Origin: Zipacnadum sp036504235
GTDB lineage: Bacteria > Armatimonadota > Zipacnadia > Zipacnadales > Zipacnadaceae
Direction of reading: 5' to 3'
Length of the DNA stretch: 64,000 nucleotides
NCBI GenBank assembly: GCA_036504235.1
Contig: DASXVN010000027.1
Coordinates: 25,763-89,762 of the forward strand
Position 1 is the first letter of the stretch. The number at the start of each line of letters is the position of its first letter. The translations under genes were made by a program, and so were the position numbers. Of the stretch, positions 7,822 to 14,898 are shown one piece after another. The notes under the pieces were generated by a model that made no database searches, had not been told where the DNA came from, and worked only from the letters and a program-made list of their open reading frames with translations.

Positions 7822-9366
7822 CTACCGGTCAGCGGCCGGCCGTACTTCTCCCATGGTGCCCACCATGCACAGGTCCTGCCACGGGGCCTCGCCGGCGAGG
7901 TCGGTGCGGCTGACTACCGTTCCTGCTACTTGGCCTCCGCGCACGATTCCGGCGCGGGGGCGGCCGGGGGGGATCGCGGGGGCTACCGTTACCGTGCGCC
8001 AGGCGGTGCTCTGCGGGTAGGACGACGCACCGCGGTTGTAGGCCTCGCGGAGGGGGCCCGCCTCGGTGCGGTCGCTGGGGACGTAGACCAGCCACTCGTG
8101 CCAGCCCGCCGGGGCGGCGACTTCCCAGGAGGTCTCGCCGATCCGCAGGCGCACCTGACCGGGCGTTTGGAGCAGCGTCACTACGTTGAGGTAGTCGCTG
8201 GTGGGGCAGAGGTGATACTGGTCGTTGTGCGCCCGGATGGTGGCCGCGCTGAGCTGGGCGTGGACCAGTTGGCGATGGTGGAAGAGGAAGACCTGCTCCT
8301 GCACGATCGGCGGCGGCGTCCCCGCGCGGAACCAGTCGGCGTAGTAGCGGGTCAGGTTCATCAGCGTCTGGCCCCGGTAGTTGGTCTCGGTGATACAGTG
8401 GTCCTCGGAGAAGTCGTTCCAGGTCTGCACCACCGCCCAGGGGGCGCCGAGGCTGATCGCGCGGCGCCACTGGTCGCTCAGGCGGGTGATGCCGAGGTCC
8501 TCGGCCATGGACTCGCAGGCCTGCCGACCGCCGTAATAGGTGGAGTTGATGGGCCAGCAGATTGCTTTGCCGTACTTCACCGCCGCGTCGGCCACGGCCC
8601 GATTCTGCGGGTCGCCCCAGCCCGCTGCCGCGTCCCACTGGTAGAAGGCGTCGGAGTTCTCCCCCCAGCCACCCTCCAGGTCGCTCACGTCCCAGGTGGC
8701 GTCCAAGATTCGGTAGAAGCCGTCGGGCCCGCCCCAGGGGTCAAAGAAGTGCCGGGCGACTTCCCACTCGGTGAAGTAGGTGCCTTTCGCCTGGGCCACC
8801 GCCCGCCCGTAGCCCAGCGGCGCGCCGAGGCTGATCACGTACTTCCCCTGGTATTTGAGGAAGCCGTCGGGATACTGGTCCATGAGCGCCTTGACGTGCT
8901 GGCCGTAGAGCGTCATCTTCTCGGGCGTGTCCTGCAGCGTCCAGCCCCACAGATCAGGGATCAGCTTGACCTGATGGGTGGCGGCCACTTGCGCGGCCCT
9001 CCGCATGGCGCTGGCGTACTGGCTGTTGGGCAGGTGGCTCTGGCTGATAAGCAGGCCCAGGGCGTCCAGGCCCGCTTGCTGCGCGAGGTCGAAATCGGTG
9101 CGGACGCCCTCGAGCCCGGCCTTGGCCAGGGGCGCGAGCCGGGCGGACCACCAGGGGCGCATGGTCTGCTCCGTCGGCGGCCAGGCGGGGAAGTTCTCGA
9201 CGTCCGCCGCGGCGGGCGGCTGGAAATTGGGCTCAATCCCGCCCAGGATGAAGCAGTGCATGTAGTGCGCCCAGACGATCCGGGGCGGGGGAGGGGTGAC
9301 CTGGGCCCGGACGGGGAGGAGGGCGAGCAGGAGCAGCAGGGGAGCCAACAAGCCGAGATAGCGCAT
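7822..9366 (-). CDS. Secreted glycosidase-like protein, GH71-like, paralogue 1
   Basis: The protein is 514 aa. The start is ATG 9366 with GGAGG 9 bases upstream and a clear signal peptide (MRYLGLLAPLLLLLALLPVRA). The open frame extends further 5' but without an RBS. The architecture is the same as that of the next gene downstream: IVWAHYMHCFILGG, GLDALGLLIS, KLIPDLWG, KYQGKYVISLG, then WAVVQTWNDFSEDH and a C-terminal domain ending near DLCMVGTMGEVRP. It lacks the insertion of about 20 residues (YYGGDLGGGRRLAYRL) present in the other copy before WWSARLAPL. The 36-bp gap to paralogue 2 indicates one transcript and a tandem duplication. Confidence 0.7.
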   Translation of the reverse strand: MRYLGLLAPLLLLLALLPVRAQVTPPPPRIVWAHYMHCFILGGIEPNFQPPAAADVENFPAWPPTEQTMRPWWSARLAPLAKAGLEGVRTDFDLAQQAGLDALGLLISQSHLPNSQYASAMRRAAQVAATHQVKLIPDLWGWTLQDTPEKMTLYGQHVKALMDQYPDGFLKYQGKYVISLGAPLGYGRAVAQAKGTYFTEWEVARHFFDPWGGPDGFYRILDATWDVSDLEGGWGENSDAFYQWDAAAGWGDPQNRAVADAAVKYGKAICWPINSTYYGGRQACESMAEDLGITRLSDQWRRAISLGAPWAVVQTWNDFSEDHCITETNYRGQTLMNLTRYYADWFRAGTPPPIVQEQVFLFHHRQLVHAQLSAATIRAHNDQYHLCPTSDYLNVVTLLQTPGQVRLRIGETSWEVAAPAGWHEWLVYVPSDRTEAGPLREAYNRGASSYPQSTAWRTVTVAPAIPPGRPRAGIVRGGQVAGTVVSRTDLAGEAPWQDLCMVGTMGEVRPAADR

Positions 9367-9448
9367 GGACAGAGCCTCCGGGGAACGGGAATATGTGGGC
9401 TCCTTCGCCTTGCCGGGGGAGTCTCCCTGCGTCCGATGGCGGGGCACG

Positions 9449-9480
9449 AAAAAGGGGGAGAGCCGAGTTGGCTCTCCCCC
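9449..9480 (-). terminator. Rho-independent terminator of the porin gene
   Basis: Read on the minus strand this is GGGGGAGAGCC, a 5-nt loop, then GGCTCTCCCCC followed by a TTTTT tract (A9449-A9453 on the plus strand). It lies 25 bp after the porin stop codon and insulates the GH71-like genes. Confidence 0.88.
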
Positions 9481-9504
9481 ACGGTGATTCTGGTGGTGCT
9501 TTGC

Positions 9505-10740
9505 CTAGAAGCCGTACTGCCACTGCAGGCCGGCCTCGTCCTCGTCCATGCCGCCGCGGCGACCCAGGGTCCACTGCGCGGTGACCTTGTTGTTGGCGTC
9601 GAGGTTATGTGCATAGCCGACCAGCCACGCCTTGTACATGTCGCTAACGTTGGTGGCGTTGTCGGTGTTGGGCTCGTACTCCTCGTAGCGGGTGAAGAAG
9701 GTGCCGGGGCATTTGACCATCATCTTCTCGGCCTGGGCGTACCAGCCGCTGAAGGTGTGGCCCATGTTTACGCCGCCGCCGATCTCACTCTGGAGGGCCC
9801 AGGACTTGGGCTTCTCGTAGCGGACGAAACCGCCGAAGGCATGGCGGGCGAAGGGGCCGGTGGGCACGGTGGAGTAGGTCGGCGCGGTGGCGCTCTGGCT
9901 GAAGTCGCCGTTGAGCCAGCTCACGCCGAAGGTGCCCCAGCTGGGGTGGAAGCGGACGTCCGCCGAATAGGTACGGCTATTGTCGCCCGCGGTGACCGCC
10001 TCGCGGAAAGCGCCGTTGACTACGCCGAGGATGACCTGCGGCTGGCTGGCGTAGTTCTTCGCCGTGGGATTGTGCACCCACCACATGCCCTTATCGTAGG
10101 GGCCGCCGAAGAATAGACCGGGCGGCTTGTCGCGGCCGCCGCCGTCCTGAAAAGCAGCGCGCTCGAAGGGCAGGCGCTGTGAGGAACTCTGCTGCTCATC
10201 CAGGCCGAACCAGGTCGAGGCCTGGCCGAAGCGAACGGTCTCGGTCGGAGACAGCTTATAGTCCAAGTAGGCGTTGGCCCAGTTGGCGGTCAGCGTCGCG
10301 CCGCCGTCGCGCGACCAGGTGATCACGGCGGTAGCGTTGTCGCTGGCGTGCACGAGCAGGTTGACGTACATGCGGCGGAGGGTGAACTGGTCCTCCAGCT
10401 TGGGCCCGTTGTGCCCGGGGGCGGTGAGGCTGTAACTGGTGCCGGCGAAGTGCTCGAACCGGTTCTGGAAATAGCCGCTGATGGCGACTTTCTCGTTCCA
10501 GGGCTTGGCGGCGGCGGTGGGCGGCGGAGCGCCCTCACCCAGTTGCGCGAGGAGCGAGGCCTTGAGGGCCTGCAGTTCCTGAACGTTGGACATGATCAGG
10601 CTGCACTTGACGTCAATCTCCGCACACTTGGCGCGGATTTCTTCCGGGGTCATCTTGGGGGCCGGGGCGTCAGCCGCCCAGACGACGTGGAGCGCGGTCA
10701 TGAGAGTGACCGCCAGTAGGGCTACGTACCACTTGCGCAT
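9505..10740 (-). CDS. Outer-membrane porin-like beta-barrel protein
   Basis: The protein is 411 aa. ATG 10740 has GGGAGG 6 to 8 bases upstream. A signal peptide (MRKWYVALLAVTLMTALHVVWA) is followed by a helical stretch with two Cys (AKCAEIDVKCSLIM), probably a periplasmic coiled segment, and a Pro-rich linker. From VAISGYFQNRFE onward there are alternating amphipathic strands typical of phosphate-selective (OprP/OprO-like) and related porins, including FTLRRMYVNLL and VRFGQASTWFGLDEQ. The chain ends in QWQYGF, the C-terminal aromatic residue used as the outer-membrane insertion signal. The gene has its own terminator and is evidence for a diderm envelope. Ion or solute specificity cannot be told. 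Confidence 0.78.
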   Translation of the reverse strand: MRKWYVALLAVTLMTALHVVWAADAPAPKMTPEEIRAKCAEIDVKCSLIMSNVQELQALKASLLAQLGEGAPPPTAAAKPWNEKVAISGYFQNRFEHFAGTSYSLTAPGHNGPKLEDQFTLRRMYVNLLVHASDNATAVITWSRDGGATLTANWANAYLDYKLSPTETVRFGQASTWFGLDEQQSSSQRLPFERAAFQDGGGRDKPPGLFFGGPYDKGMWWVHNPTAKNYASQPQVILGVVNGAFREAVTAGDNSRTYSADVRFHPSWGTFGVSWLNGDFSQSATAPTYSTVPTGPFARHAFGGFVRYEKPKSWALQSEIGGGVNMGHTFSGWYAQAEKMMVKCPGTFFTRYEEYEPNTDNATNVSDMYKAWLVGYAHNLDANNKVTAQWTLGRRGGMDEDEAGLQWQYGF

Positions 10741-10990
10741 GCGTTTTCCTCCCTTTGAATGTGCCGGAGAACCGGCGTTGCACTAGAGAAAAGGTGCGGG
10801 CACCAACAAGACCAGAAGTCCTGAACTGGCGGCGAGCACGGGAGGGTGAACGGCCACACCCCGGTGAGGGTCTCCCCCCTCACGCGGTAGAGGCTGCGCC
10901 GTGGTTTCTCGAGACCCGCCGGCGGGCGAGGGGTCCGAGGACCGAGTTGCGGGTGACGGGCCAGCGGAGCCCGGCGGGGCGCTCCGCTCA
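10741..10990. other. Intergenic stretch between porin gene and tRNA terminator
   Basis: No gene is supported here. Open frames on both strands lack an RBS and have no recognisable protein pattern. The part next to the porin start holds its RBS and a small inverted repeat (GCCGG...CCGGC at about 10762-10775). A sigma70 promoter for the porin is expected here but none is convincing. Confidence 0.5.
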
Positions 10991-10991
10991 C

Positions 10992-11027
10992 AAAAAAAGC
11001 GGACCCGGCATGAAGATCCGGGCCCGC
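10992..11027 (-). terminator. Rho-independent terminator after the initiator tRNA
   Basis: On the minus strand the stem GCGGGCCCGG / CCGGGTCCGC (one G:U pair) with a 9-nt loop is followed by TTTTTTT. It begins 10 bp after the encoded CCA end of the tRNA. Confidence 0.88.
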
Positions 11028-11037
11028 CTCATGTAAT

Positions 11038-11114
11038 TGGTAGCGGGGGCGGGATTCGAACCCGCGACCTCAAGGTTATGAGCCTTGCGAGCTACCGGAC
11101 TGCTCCACCCCGCG
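11038..11114 (-). tRNA. tRNA-Met (CAT), initiator type, CCA encoded
   Basis: It is 77 nt in cloverleaf form. Acceptor CGCGGGG pairs with CCCCGC, the D stem is GAGC/GCTC, the anticodon loop is CTCATAA (anticodon CAT), the T arm is GCGGG-TTCGAAT-CCCGC, and the discriminator A and CCA are encoded. Initiator features: C1 does not pair with base 72 (T), and the D stem has the A11:U24 pair. Departures: the anticodon stem is CAAGG/CCTTG, giving two rather than the usual three consecutive G:C pairs next to the loop, and base 72 is T rather than the common A. It has its own promoter and terminator. Confidence 0.93.
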
Positions 11115-11136
11115 TCACCTGAACAGCGACCCGATA

Positions 11137-11165
11137 AATATACCACGAGCGGCTTCGTTTGTAAA
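11137..11165 (-). promoter_or_regulatory. Sigma70-type promoter for the initiator tRNA
   Basis: On the minus strand TTTACA (11165-11160), a 17-bp spacer, then TATATT (11142-11137). The expected start point is about 15-20 bp upstream of the tRNA 5' end. Confidence 0.85.
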
Positions 11166-11261
11166 GGGCCACTATCCCGTGCAATTTGCACACTCCTGTC
11201 GGAGTGTTATAGGAGTGTAGAAGGAAAAGGCGGGTTGTGTCAAGAGGGGGCGTTGGCGTAT

Positions 11262-11360
11262 GTAGGGCGGGGGCTACGTCCCCCCCCGGCCGTTCGCCTC
11301 CGCCGTGGCCGGCCGCCTCTGCGCGGCACCCCGCGGCGGGGGACGTAGCCCCCGCCCTAC
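11262..11360. repeat. Palindromic intergenic element, family B, copy 1
   Basis: Left arm GTAGGGCGGGGGCTACGTCC and right arm GGACGTAGCCCCCGCCCTAC are perfect complements, with about 50 bp between them. Related copies are at 12812-12883 and 63922-63994. The rest of the gap between the tRNA promoter and the next small gene (11166-11434) shows only a short repeat built on ACTCCT/AGGAGT near 11188-11220. Confidence 0.88.
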
Positions 11361-11434
11361 AAACGGCGATCCCCCTACGCCGCGACTTGCGTCCCGGACG
11401 CAGGAGTTCCCAACTCCGACGCGGAAAGGGTCCC

Positions 11435-11605
11435 TTAGGCGCTGCGGCGCAGGTCTGTGGGGGCCGCCGGCGTTTCGCGCGGGGTGGGCGGGGTCTCCTC
11501 TACTTGTTGTTCGACTTGGCTGGCCCGCATGCACAGCATTACGCCCACTAGGCCCAGCGCGCCGGTGGCGCAGGCCAGTACGAGCAGGAAAGTAGCAACC
11601 GACAT
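11435..11605 (-). CDS. Short membrane protein, 56 aa
   Basis: The start is ATG 11605 with a G-rich Shine-Dalgarno-like AGGGGGG about 7 bases upstream on the minus strand; the stop is TAA at 11437-11435. The product starts MSVATFLLVLACATGALGLV, a single membrane helix continuing to about residue 26. A short charged and Pro-rich tail (QVEQQVEETPPTP...) ends in DLRRSA. It has the form of a bacterial small membrane protein or a FlhA/CcoQ-sized accessory subunit, but I do not recognise it. It is divergent from the membrane-protein gene at 11722. Confidence 0.5.
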   Translation of the reverse strand: MSVATFLLVLACATGALGLVGVMLCMRASQVEQQVEETPPTPRETPAAPTDLRRSA

Positions 11606-11721
11606 CTACGTCCCCCCTTTGGTGAGGCGGTTCGAGAGTAGTATCGGCCGCGGAGCCGGGGAACCTGAGGGGCGAGATATGCGGCGGGCCGGACCAGCGC
11701 CAGGACCAGGAGGGGATGACC

Positions 11722-12798
11722 ATGCCCAGCCCCAAACCCGTGAACGTGTTGCGACCGCGGACGGCGACCGACCTGATGGACGCTGCCGTGGGCCTGTATC
11801 GGCACCATTTCGGCGTGCTGCTAGGCACGGTGGCGGTGGTGCACGCGCCGCTCATGGCCTTCCAGGTGCTGACCTCCAGCGGGCAGGCGGCGATGAACAA
11901 CCGCTGGGTGGGCACGCAGAACGTCCCCGGGGTGGAGATGTTCGGCTACATGGCCGGGCTATTCGCGATAATCGGGCTGCTGGGGATCGCGAGTCTGTTC
12001 TTCGCGCCGCTGGCGGCCGGGGCGATGGTGCGGGGCGTGTCCGAGTTGTACCTGGGCCGGCCCATGACCATCGCCGGGGCCTACCGGGCCGCACGGCCCT
12101 GGTGGATGCGACTGGTCGGGGCGCAACTGCTCACGCAGTTGATCACCGCGGGCCTGGCCTACGTGCCGATTATCGCCTTCGTCATGATCGGGGCGTTCGT
12201 GATGACGGCGTCGCCGATCGCGGGCGGAATACTGATGGGTGTGGGCGTCCTGGCCGGGCTGCTCCTGGGTTTGGCCGCCGCCTCGGTGCTGTCGGCCACC
12301 GCGCCGGCGATTGTGCTGGAGAACCTCAACGTAGTAGACGCCATGAAGCGCTCCTCCCGGCTAGTGCGGCCGCTGCTCAAGCACGTGCTGGGCACCTACT
12401 GCCTCCTGGGTCTGCTGATGGTGGCGCCGATGCTGGCCGCCTACGCGCTGGGGGCTTACCTGCAGTTTCGCGGCGGGAGTCCCGCGGGAGTCAGCGTGAT
12501 GGGCAGCGCTATGGCCAGCGCGCTGGCGGCTACGGTGATGATTCTGATCAAGCCGGTGATGAGTGTCGGCTTGGTGGCGCTGTACTACGACTTGCGCGTG
12601 CGCCAGGAAGGCTTTGACCTGGAAGTGATGGCGGCGCAACTGGCGGGCGTGGCTCCGCCCCCGGCGGCTCTGGCGGCCGCCCCCGCGCCGCTGCCGGTAG
12701 CGCCGCAGCCGGTGGTGGCGCCGCCCGACGAACTGCCCCCGGCGGAATGGGGAGAAGCGAAGCCCCCGATGCCGCCCGCACCGCCGCCGCCGGTGTAG
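11722..12798 (+). CDS. Polytopic membrane protein (glycerophosphodiester phosphodiesterase membrane-domain-like)
   Basis: The protein is 358 aa. ATG 11722 is preferred over ATG 11716 because AGGAGGGG ends at 11715, too close to the first. The cytoplasmic N-terminus (NVLRPRTATDLMDAAVGLYRHHFGVLLG) is the type of entry sequence seen in DUF-type membrane proteins related to the GDPD membrane domain and YciC. About six hydrophobic segments follow: AVVHAPLM, LFAIIGLLGIASLFF, QLITAGLAYVPIIAFVMIG, ILMGVGVLAGLLLGLA, LGTYCLLGLLMVAPMLAAY and SALAATVMILIKPVM. The tail of about 70 residues is Pro/Ala-rich and cytoplasmic. No catalytic residues are seen; function unknown. Confidence 0.7.
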   Translation: MPSPKPVNVLRPRTATDLMDAAVGLYRHHFGVLLGTVAVVHAPLMAFQVLTSSGQAAMNNRWVGTQNVPGVEMFGYMAGLFAIIGLLGIASLFFAPLAAGAMVRGVSELYLGRPMTIAGAYRAARPWWMRLVGAQLLTQLITAGLAYVPIIAFVMIGAFVMTASPIAGGILMGVGVLAGLLLGLAAASVLSATAPAIVLENLNVVDAMKRSSRLVRPLLKHVLGTYCLLGLLMVAPMLAAYALGAYLQFRGGSPAGVSVMGSAMASALAATVMILIKPVMSVGLVALYYDLRVRQEGFDLEVMAAQLAGVAPPPAALAAAPAPLPVAPQPVVAPPDELPPAEWGEAKPPMPPAPPPPV

Positions 12799-12811
12799 GA
12801 ATGCCGTTACT

Positions 12812-12883
12812 GTAGGGCGGGGGCTCGTACCCCGCCGTCGCTAGGCAATGGTTAGTCCGGCGGGGTACAAGCCCCCGCCCTAC
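12812..12883. repeat. Palindromic intergenic element, family B, copy 2
   Basis: Left arm GTAGGGCGGGGGCTCGTACC and right arm GGTACAAGCCCCCGCCCTAC pair with one mismatch over about 27 bp. Immediately after it lies a short tandem repeat (AACGGC about four times, to 12908) and a GCACCGGCG/CGCCGGTGC hairpin (12910-12931) that could act as a weak terminator. Ribonuclease HI starts downstream. Confidence 0.85.
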
Positions 12884-12966
12884 AAACGGCAACGGCAACG
12901 GCAACGGCCGCACCGGCGAGACGCCGGTGCCACCGTGTTTTGTATCACATACCTAAGGAGACCCAC

Positions 12967-13401
12967 GTGAATTCAGAAGTTGACGCTTCCGACACTGCCA
13001 AACTCTATACTGACGGTGCTTCCAGCGGCAATCCCGGACCGGCCGGGGCCGCTTTTGTTTTGCTCGACTCCGCGGGCCGGACCCTGGCCGAGCGGGCGGT
13101 GCCCCTGGGCCGCACTACCGTGGGCGTGGCCGAGTATCGTGGCCTCATCACCGGGCTGACCGAGGCCCTCGCGCTGGGAGTCAAGCGAATCAGCGTGACC
13201 AGCGACAGCGAGTTCATGTGCCGCCAGTTGCAGGGCCGCTACCGGGTGCGCACCCCGGCCATCAAGCCCCTCTACGATGAGGCCAAGGAACTCAGCCGCC
13301 AGTTTGAGAGCTTCGAGATTTGCCACGCCGGCCGCGAGCACAACGAGCGCGCCGACGCCCTCGCCAAGCAGGGCGCGAGGATGAGCGCCGAGAGGATGTA
13401 G
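12967..13401 (+). CDS. rnhA: Ribonuclease HI
   Basis: The protein is 144 aa. It cuts the RNA strand of RNA:DNA hybrids during replication and R-loop removal. GTG 12967 has AAGGAG 6 bases upstream. The catalytic acids are visible: Asp in LYTDGASSGNPGPAG, Glu in AEYRGLITGL, Asp in VTSDSEF and the last Asp in NERADALAKQ. The short form without the basic protrusion resembles the Bacillus YpdQ/archaeal type rather than E. coli RnhA. A family A palindrome follows the stop codon by 11 bp. Assignment is secure at family level. Confidence 0.92.
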   Translation: MNSEVDASDTAKLYTDGASSGNPGPAGAAFVLLDSAGRTLAERAVPLGRTTVGVAEYRGLITGLTEALALGVKRISVTSDSEFMCRQLQGRYRVRTPAIKPLYDEAKELSRQFESFEICHAGREHNERADALAKQGARMSAERM

Positions 13402-13412
13402 GGGAGGCGGGC

Positions 13413-13582
13413 GGCCCACCCCGCCTCGGCAGACCTCGGCACCCCTCCCATTATGGGAGGGGCTTTTCGGAGATTGTTTGCCTAACCCTGGCGTTTGCCG
13501 CCTTTGCTGTAGCCCCTCCCGCGGCACTTGTACTCAAGTGCACGGAGGGGTGCCGGAGGTCTGCCGAGGGCGGGGTGGGCCC
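13413..13582. repeat. Long palindromic intergenic element, family A, copy 2
   Basis: The ends pair over about 38 bp (GGCCCACCCCGCCTCGGCAG against CTGCCGAGGGCGGGGTGGGC) and the interior has the same CCCTCCC/GGGAGGG hairpin as copy 1. A nested palindrome GCACTTGTACTCAAGTGC occurs at about 13522-13541. Where the arms differ from copy 1, both sides changed (GGCTGACC/GGTCAGCC there, GGCAGACC/GGTCTGCC here), so pairing is kept. Confidence 0.85.
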
Positions 13583-13670
13583 CCAGAAGGAGCCGGGAGA
13601 CCCGGGGAGGAAATGGCCTTTTGACCAGTTGCCGTCCATTCTCGTTCAGCCTTCCTGAGGAGTGACCTAG

Positions 13671-14762
13671 ATGTCTCGTGAACCTATCGGTTTTGCCATT
13701 ATTGGCGCGGGAACGATCGGACCCACGCACGCGGAAGCGATTGATAAGGCGCCGGAGGCCCGCCTGGTGGCGGTCTGCGATGTCGTCGAGGAGAAAGCCC
13801 GGACCCTGGCGGAGAAGTACGGGGCCGCATCTGTTACGGATATAGCGGAGGTGCTCACCCGGGACGAGGTGCAGGCGGTCTGCGTCTGCGTCCCCAGCGG
13901 CCTGCATGGCGATGTCGTCATCCGCGCCGCCGAGGCCGGCAAGCATATCCTCTGCGAGAAGCCGCTGGATATTAACCTGCGCCGCATCGACGAGATGATC
14001 CAGGCGGCCGACGAGAACCACGTCCGGCTGGCCGGCGTGTTCCAGAGCCGCACCGCGCCCACCAGCCTCAAGCTGCGCGAGGCGGTGCGCTCCGGGAAAT
14101 TGGGTAAGCTGGTACTGGGCGACTGCTACCAGAAATGGTACCGTGCCCATGAGTACTACGCCTCGGCGGGCTGGCGCGCCACCTGGGAGCTGGACGGCGG
14201 CGGCTGCCTGATGAACCAGGGCGTACACGGTATTGACCTGATCTCCTGGATCATGGGCCGGGCGGCGCGTGTCAATGCGCACTGCCGGCACCTGACCCGC
14301 AACATCCCCGTGGAGGATACCGCGGTGGCCACGGTGGAGTGGGAGTGTGGCGCGCTGGGCGTGATCCAGGGCACCACCTCCAACTGGCCGGGCCTCAACA
14401 CGCGGCTGGAAGTCAGCGGCGACAACGGGACCATCGTGCTGGACGGCGGCGAGTTCGCCAAGTGGGAGATTCGCGGGGAAGAGGCGCAGGAGGCCGGCGA
14501 GGCCGGCGACACCGCTTCCGCCGACCCCACGGCCATCAGCGCCACCGGCCACCAGGCGCACGTGGAGGACCTCTGCGCGGCGATCTACGAGAACCGCCCG
14601 CCGATGATTACCGGCCGGGACGCCCGCCACGCGGTGGAGATCATCAAGGCGATCTACCTGTCCAGCCGCTCCGGCGGCGCGACGGTGGAGCTACCGCTGA
14701 GCTACGAGGACGACGGACCGGGCATCTACCCCCCGCTCGGCTCGCCCCGGCTGGAGTGGTAG
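13671..14762 (+). CDS. Gfo/Idh/MocA-family NAD(P)-dependent oxidoreductase
   Basis: The protein is 363 aa, cytoplasmic. The N-terminal Rossmann motif is FAIIGAGTIGPTHAEAI, followed by LVAVCDVVEEKA. The family signature EKP is in GKHILCEKPLDIN at about residue 98-103, with catalytic Lys in that motif. The C-terminal alpha/beta domain includes AGWRATWELDGGGCLMNQGV and HGIDLISWIMG, where the GG..nqgiH block carries the usual substrate-facing His. Family members oxidise or reduce sugars, inositols and their derivatives; this sequence does not fix the substrate. It stands between a palindromic element and a weak intergenic stretch, so it is probably transcribed alone. Confidence 0.9.
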   Translation: MSREPIGFAIIGAGTIGPTHAEAIDKAPEARLVAVCDVVEEKARTLAEKYGAASVTDIAEVLTRDEVQAVCVCVPSGLHGDVVIRAAEAGKHILCEKPLDINLRRIDEMIQAADENHVRLAGVFQSRTAPTSLKLREAVRSGKLGKLVLGDCYQKWYRAHEYYASAGWRATWELDGGGCLMNQGVHGIDLISWIMGRAARVNAHCRHLTRNIPVEDTAVATVEWECGALGVIQGTTSNWPGLNTRLEVSGDNGTIVLDGGEFAKWEIRGEEAQEAGEAGDTASADPTAISATGHQAHVEDLCAAIYENRPPMITGRDARHAVEIIKAIYLSSRSGGATVELPLSYEDDGPGIYPPLGSPRLEW

Positions 14763-14898
14763 GGGGGAGGGTCGGTCGTGGGTGGCCGGTGGTCGGTAGT
14801 GGGAAACGGCGGGAATGGTCCCCCGTAGGGGCGCGTTTCGCGGCGCGCAAGCGACGCGACACACGCCCGCTCGCTGATTGAGGTATAGGAGCCAGAGC

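Noticed and set aside
7930..10116. A 728-aa plus-strand open frame opposite the GH71-like and porin genes
   Set aside because: It is an antisense shadow of high-GC genes; its protein has shadow composition (Gly, Val, Arg-rich) and no domain pattern, and the minus-strand genes have signal peptides and motifs.
10755..11036. A 93-aa plus-strand frame in the porin-tRNA gap
   Set aside because: No RBS, Arg/Pro-rich shadow-like composition, and it runs through the tRNA terminator.
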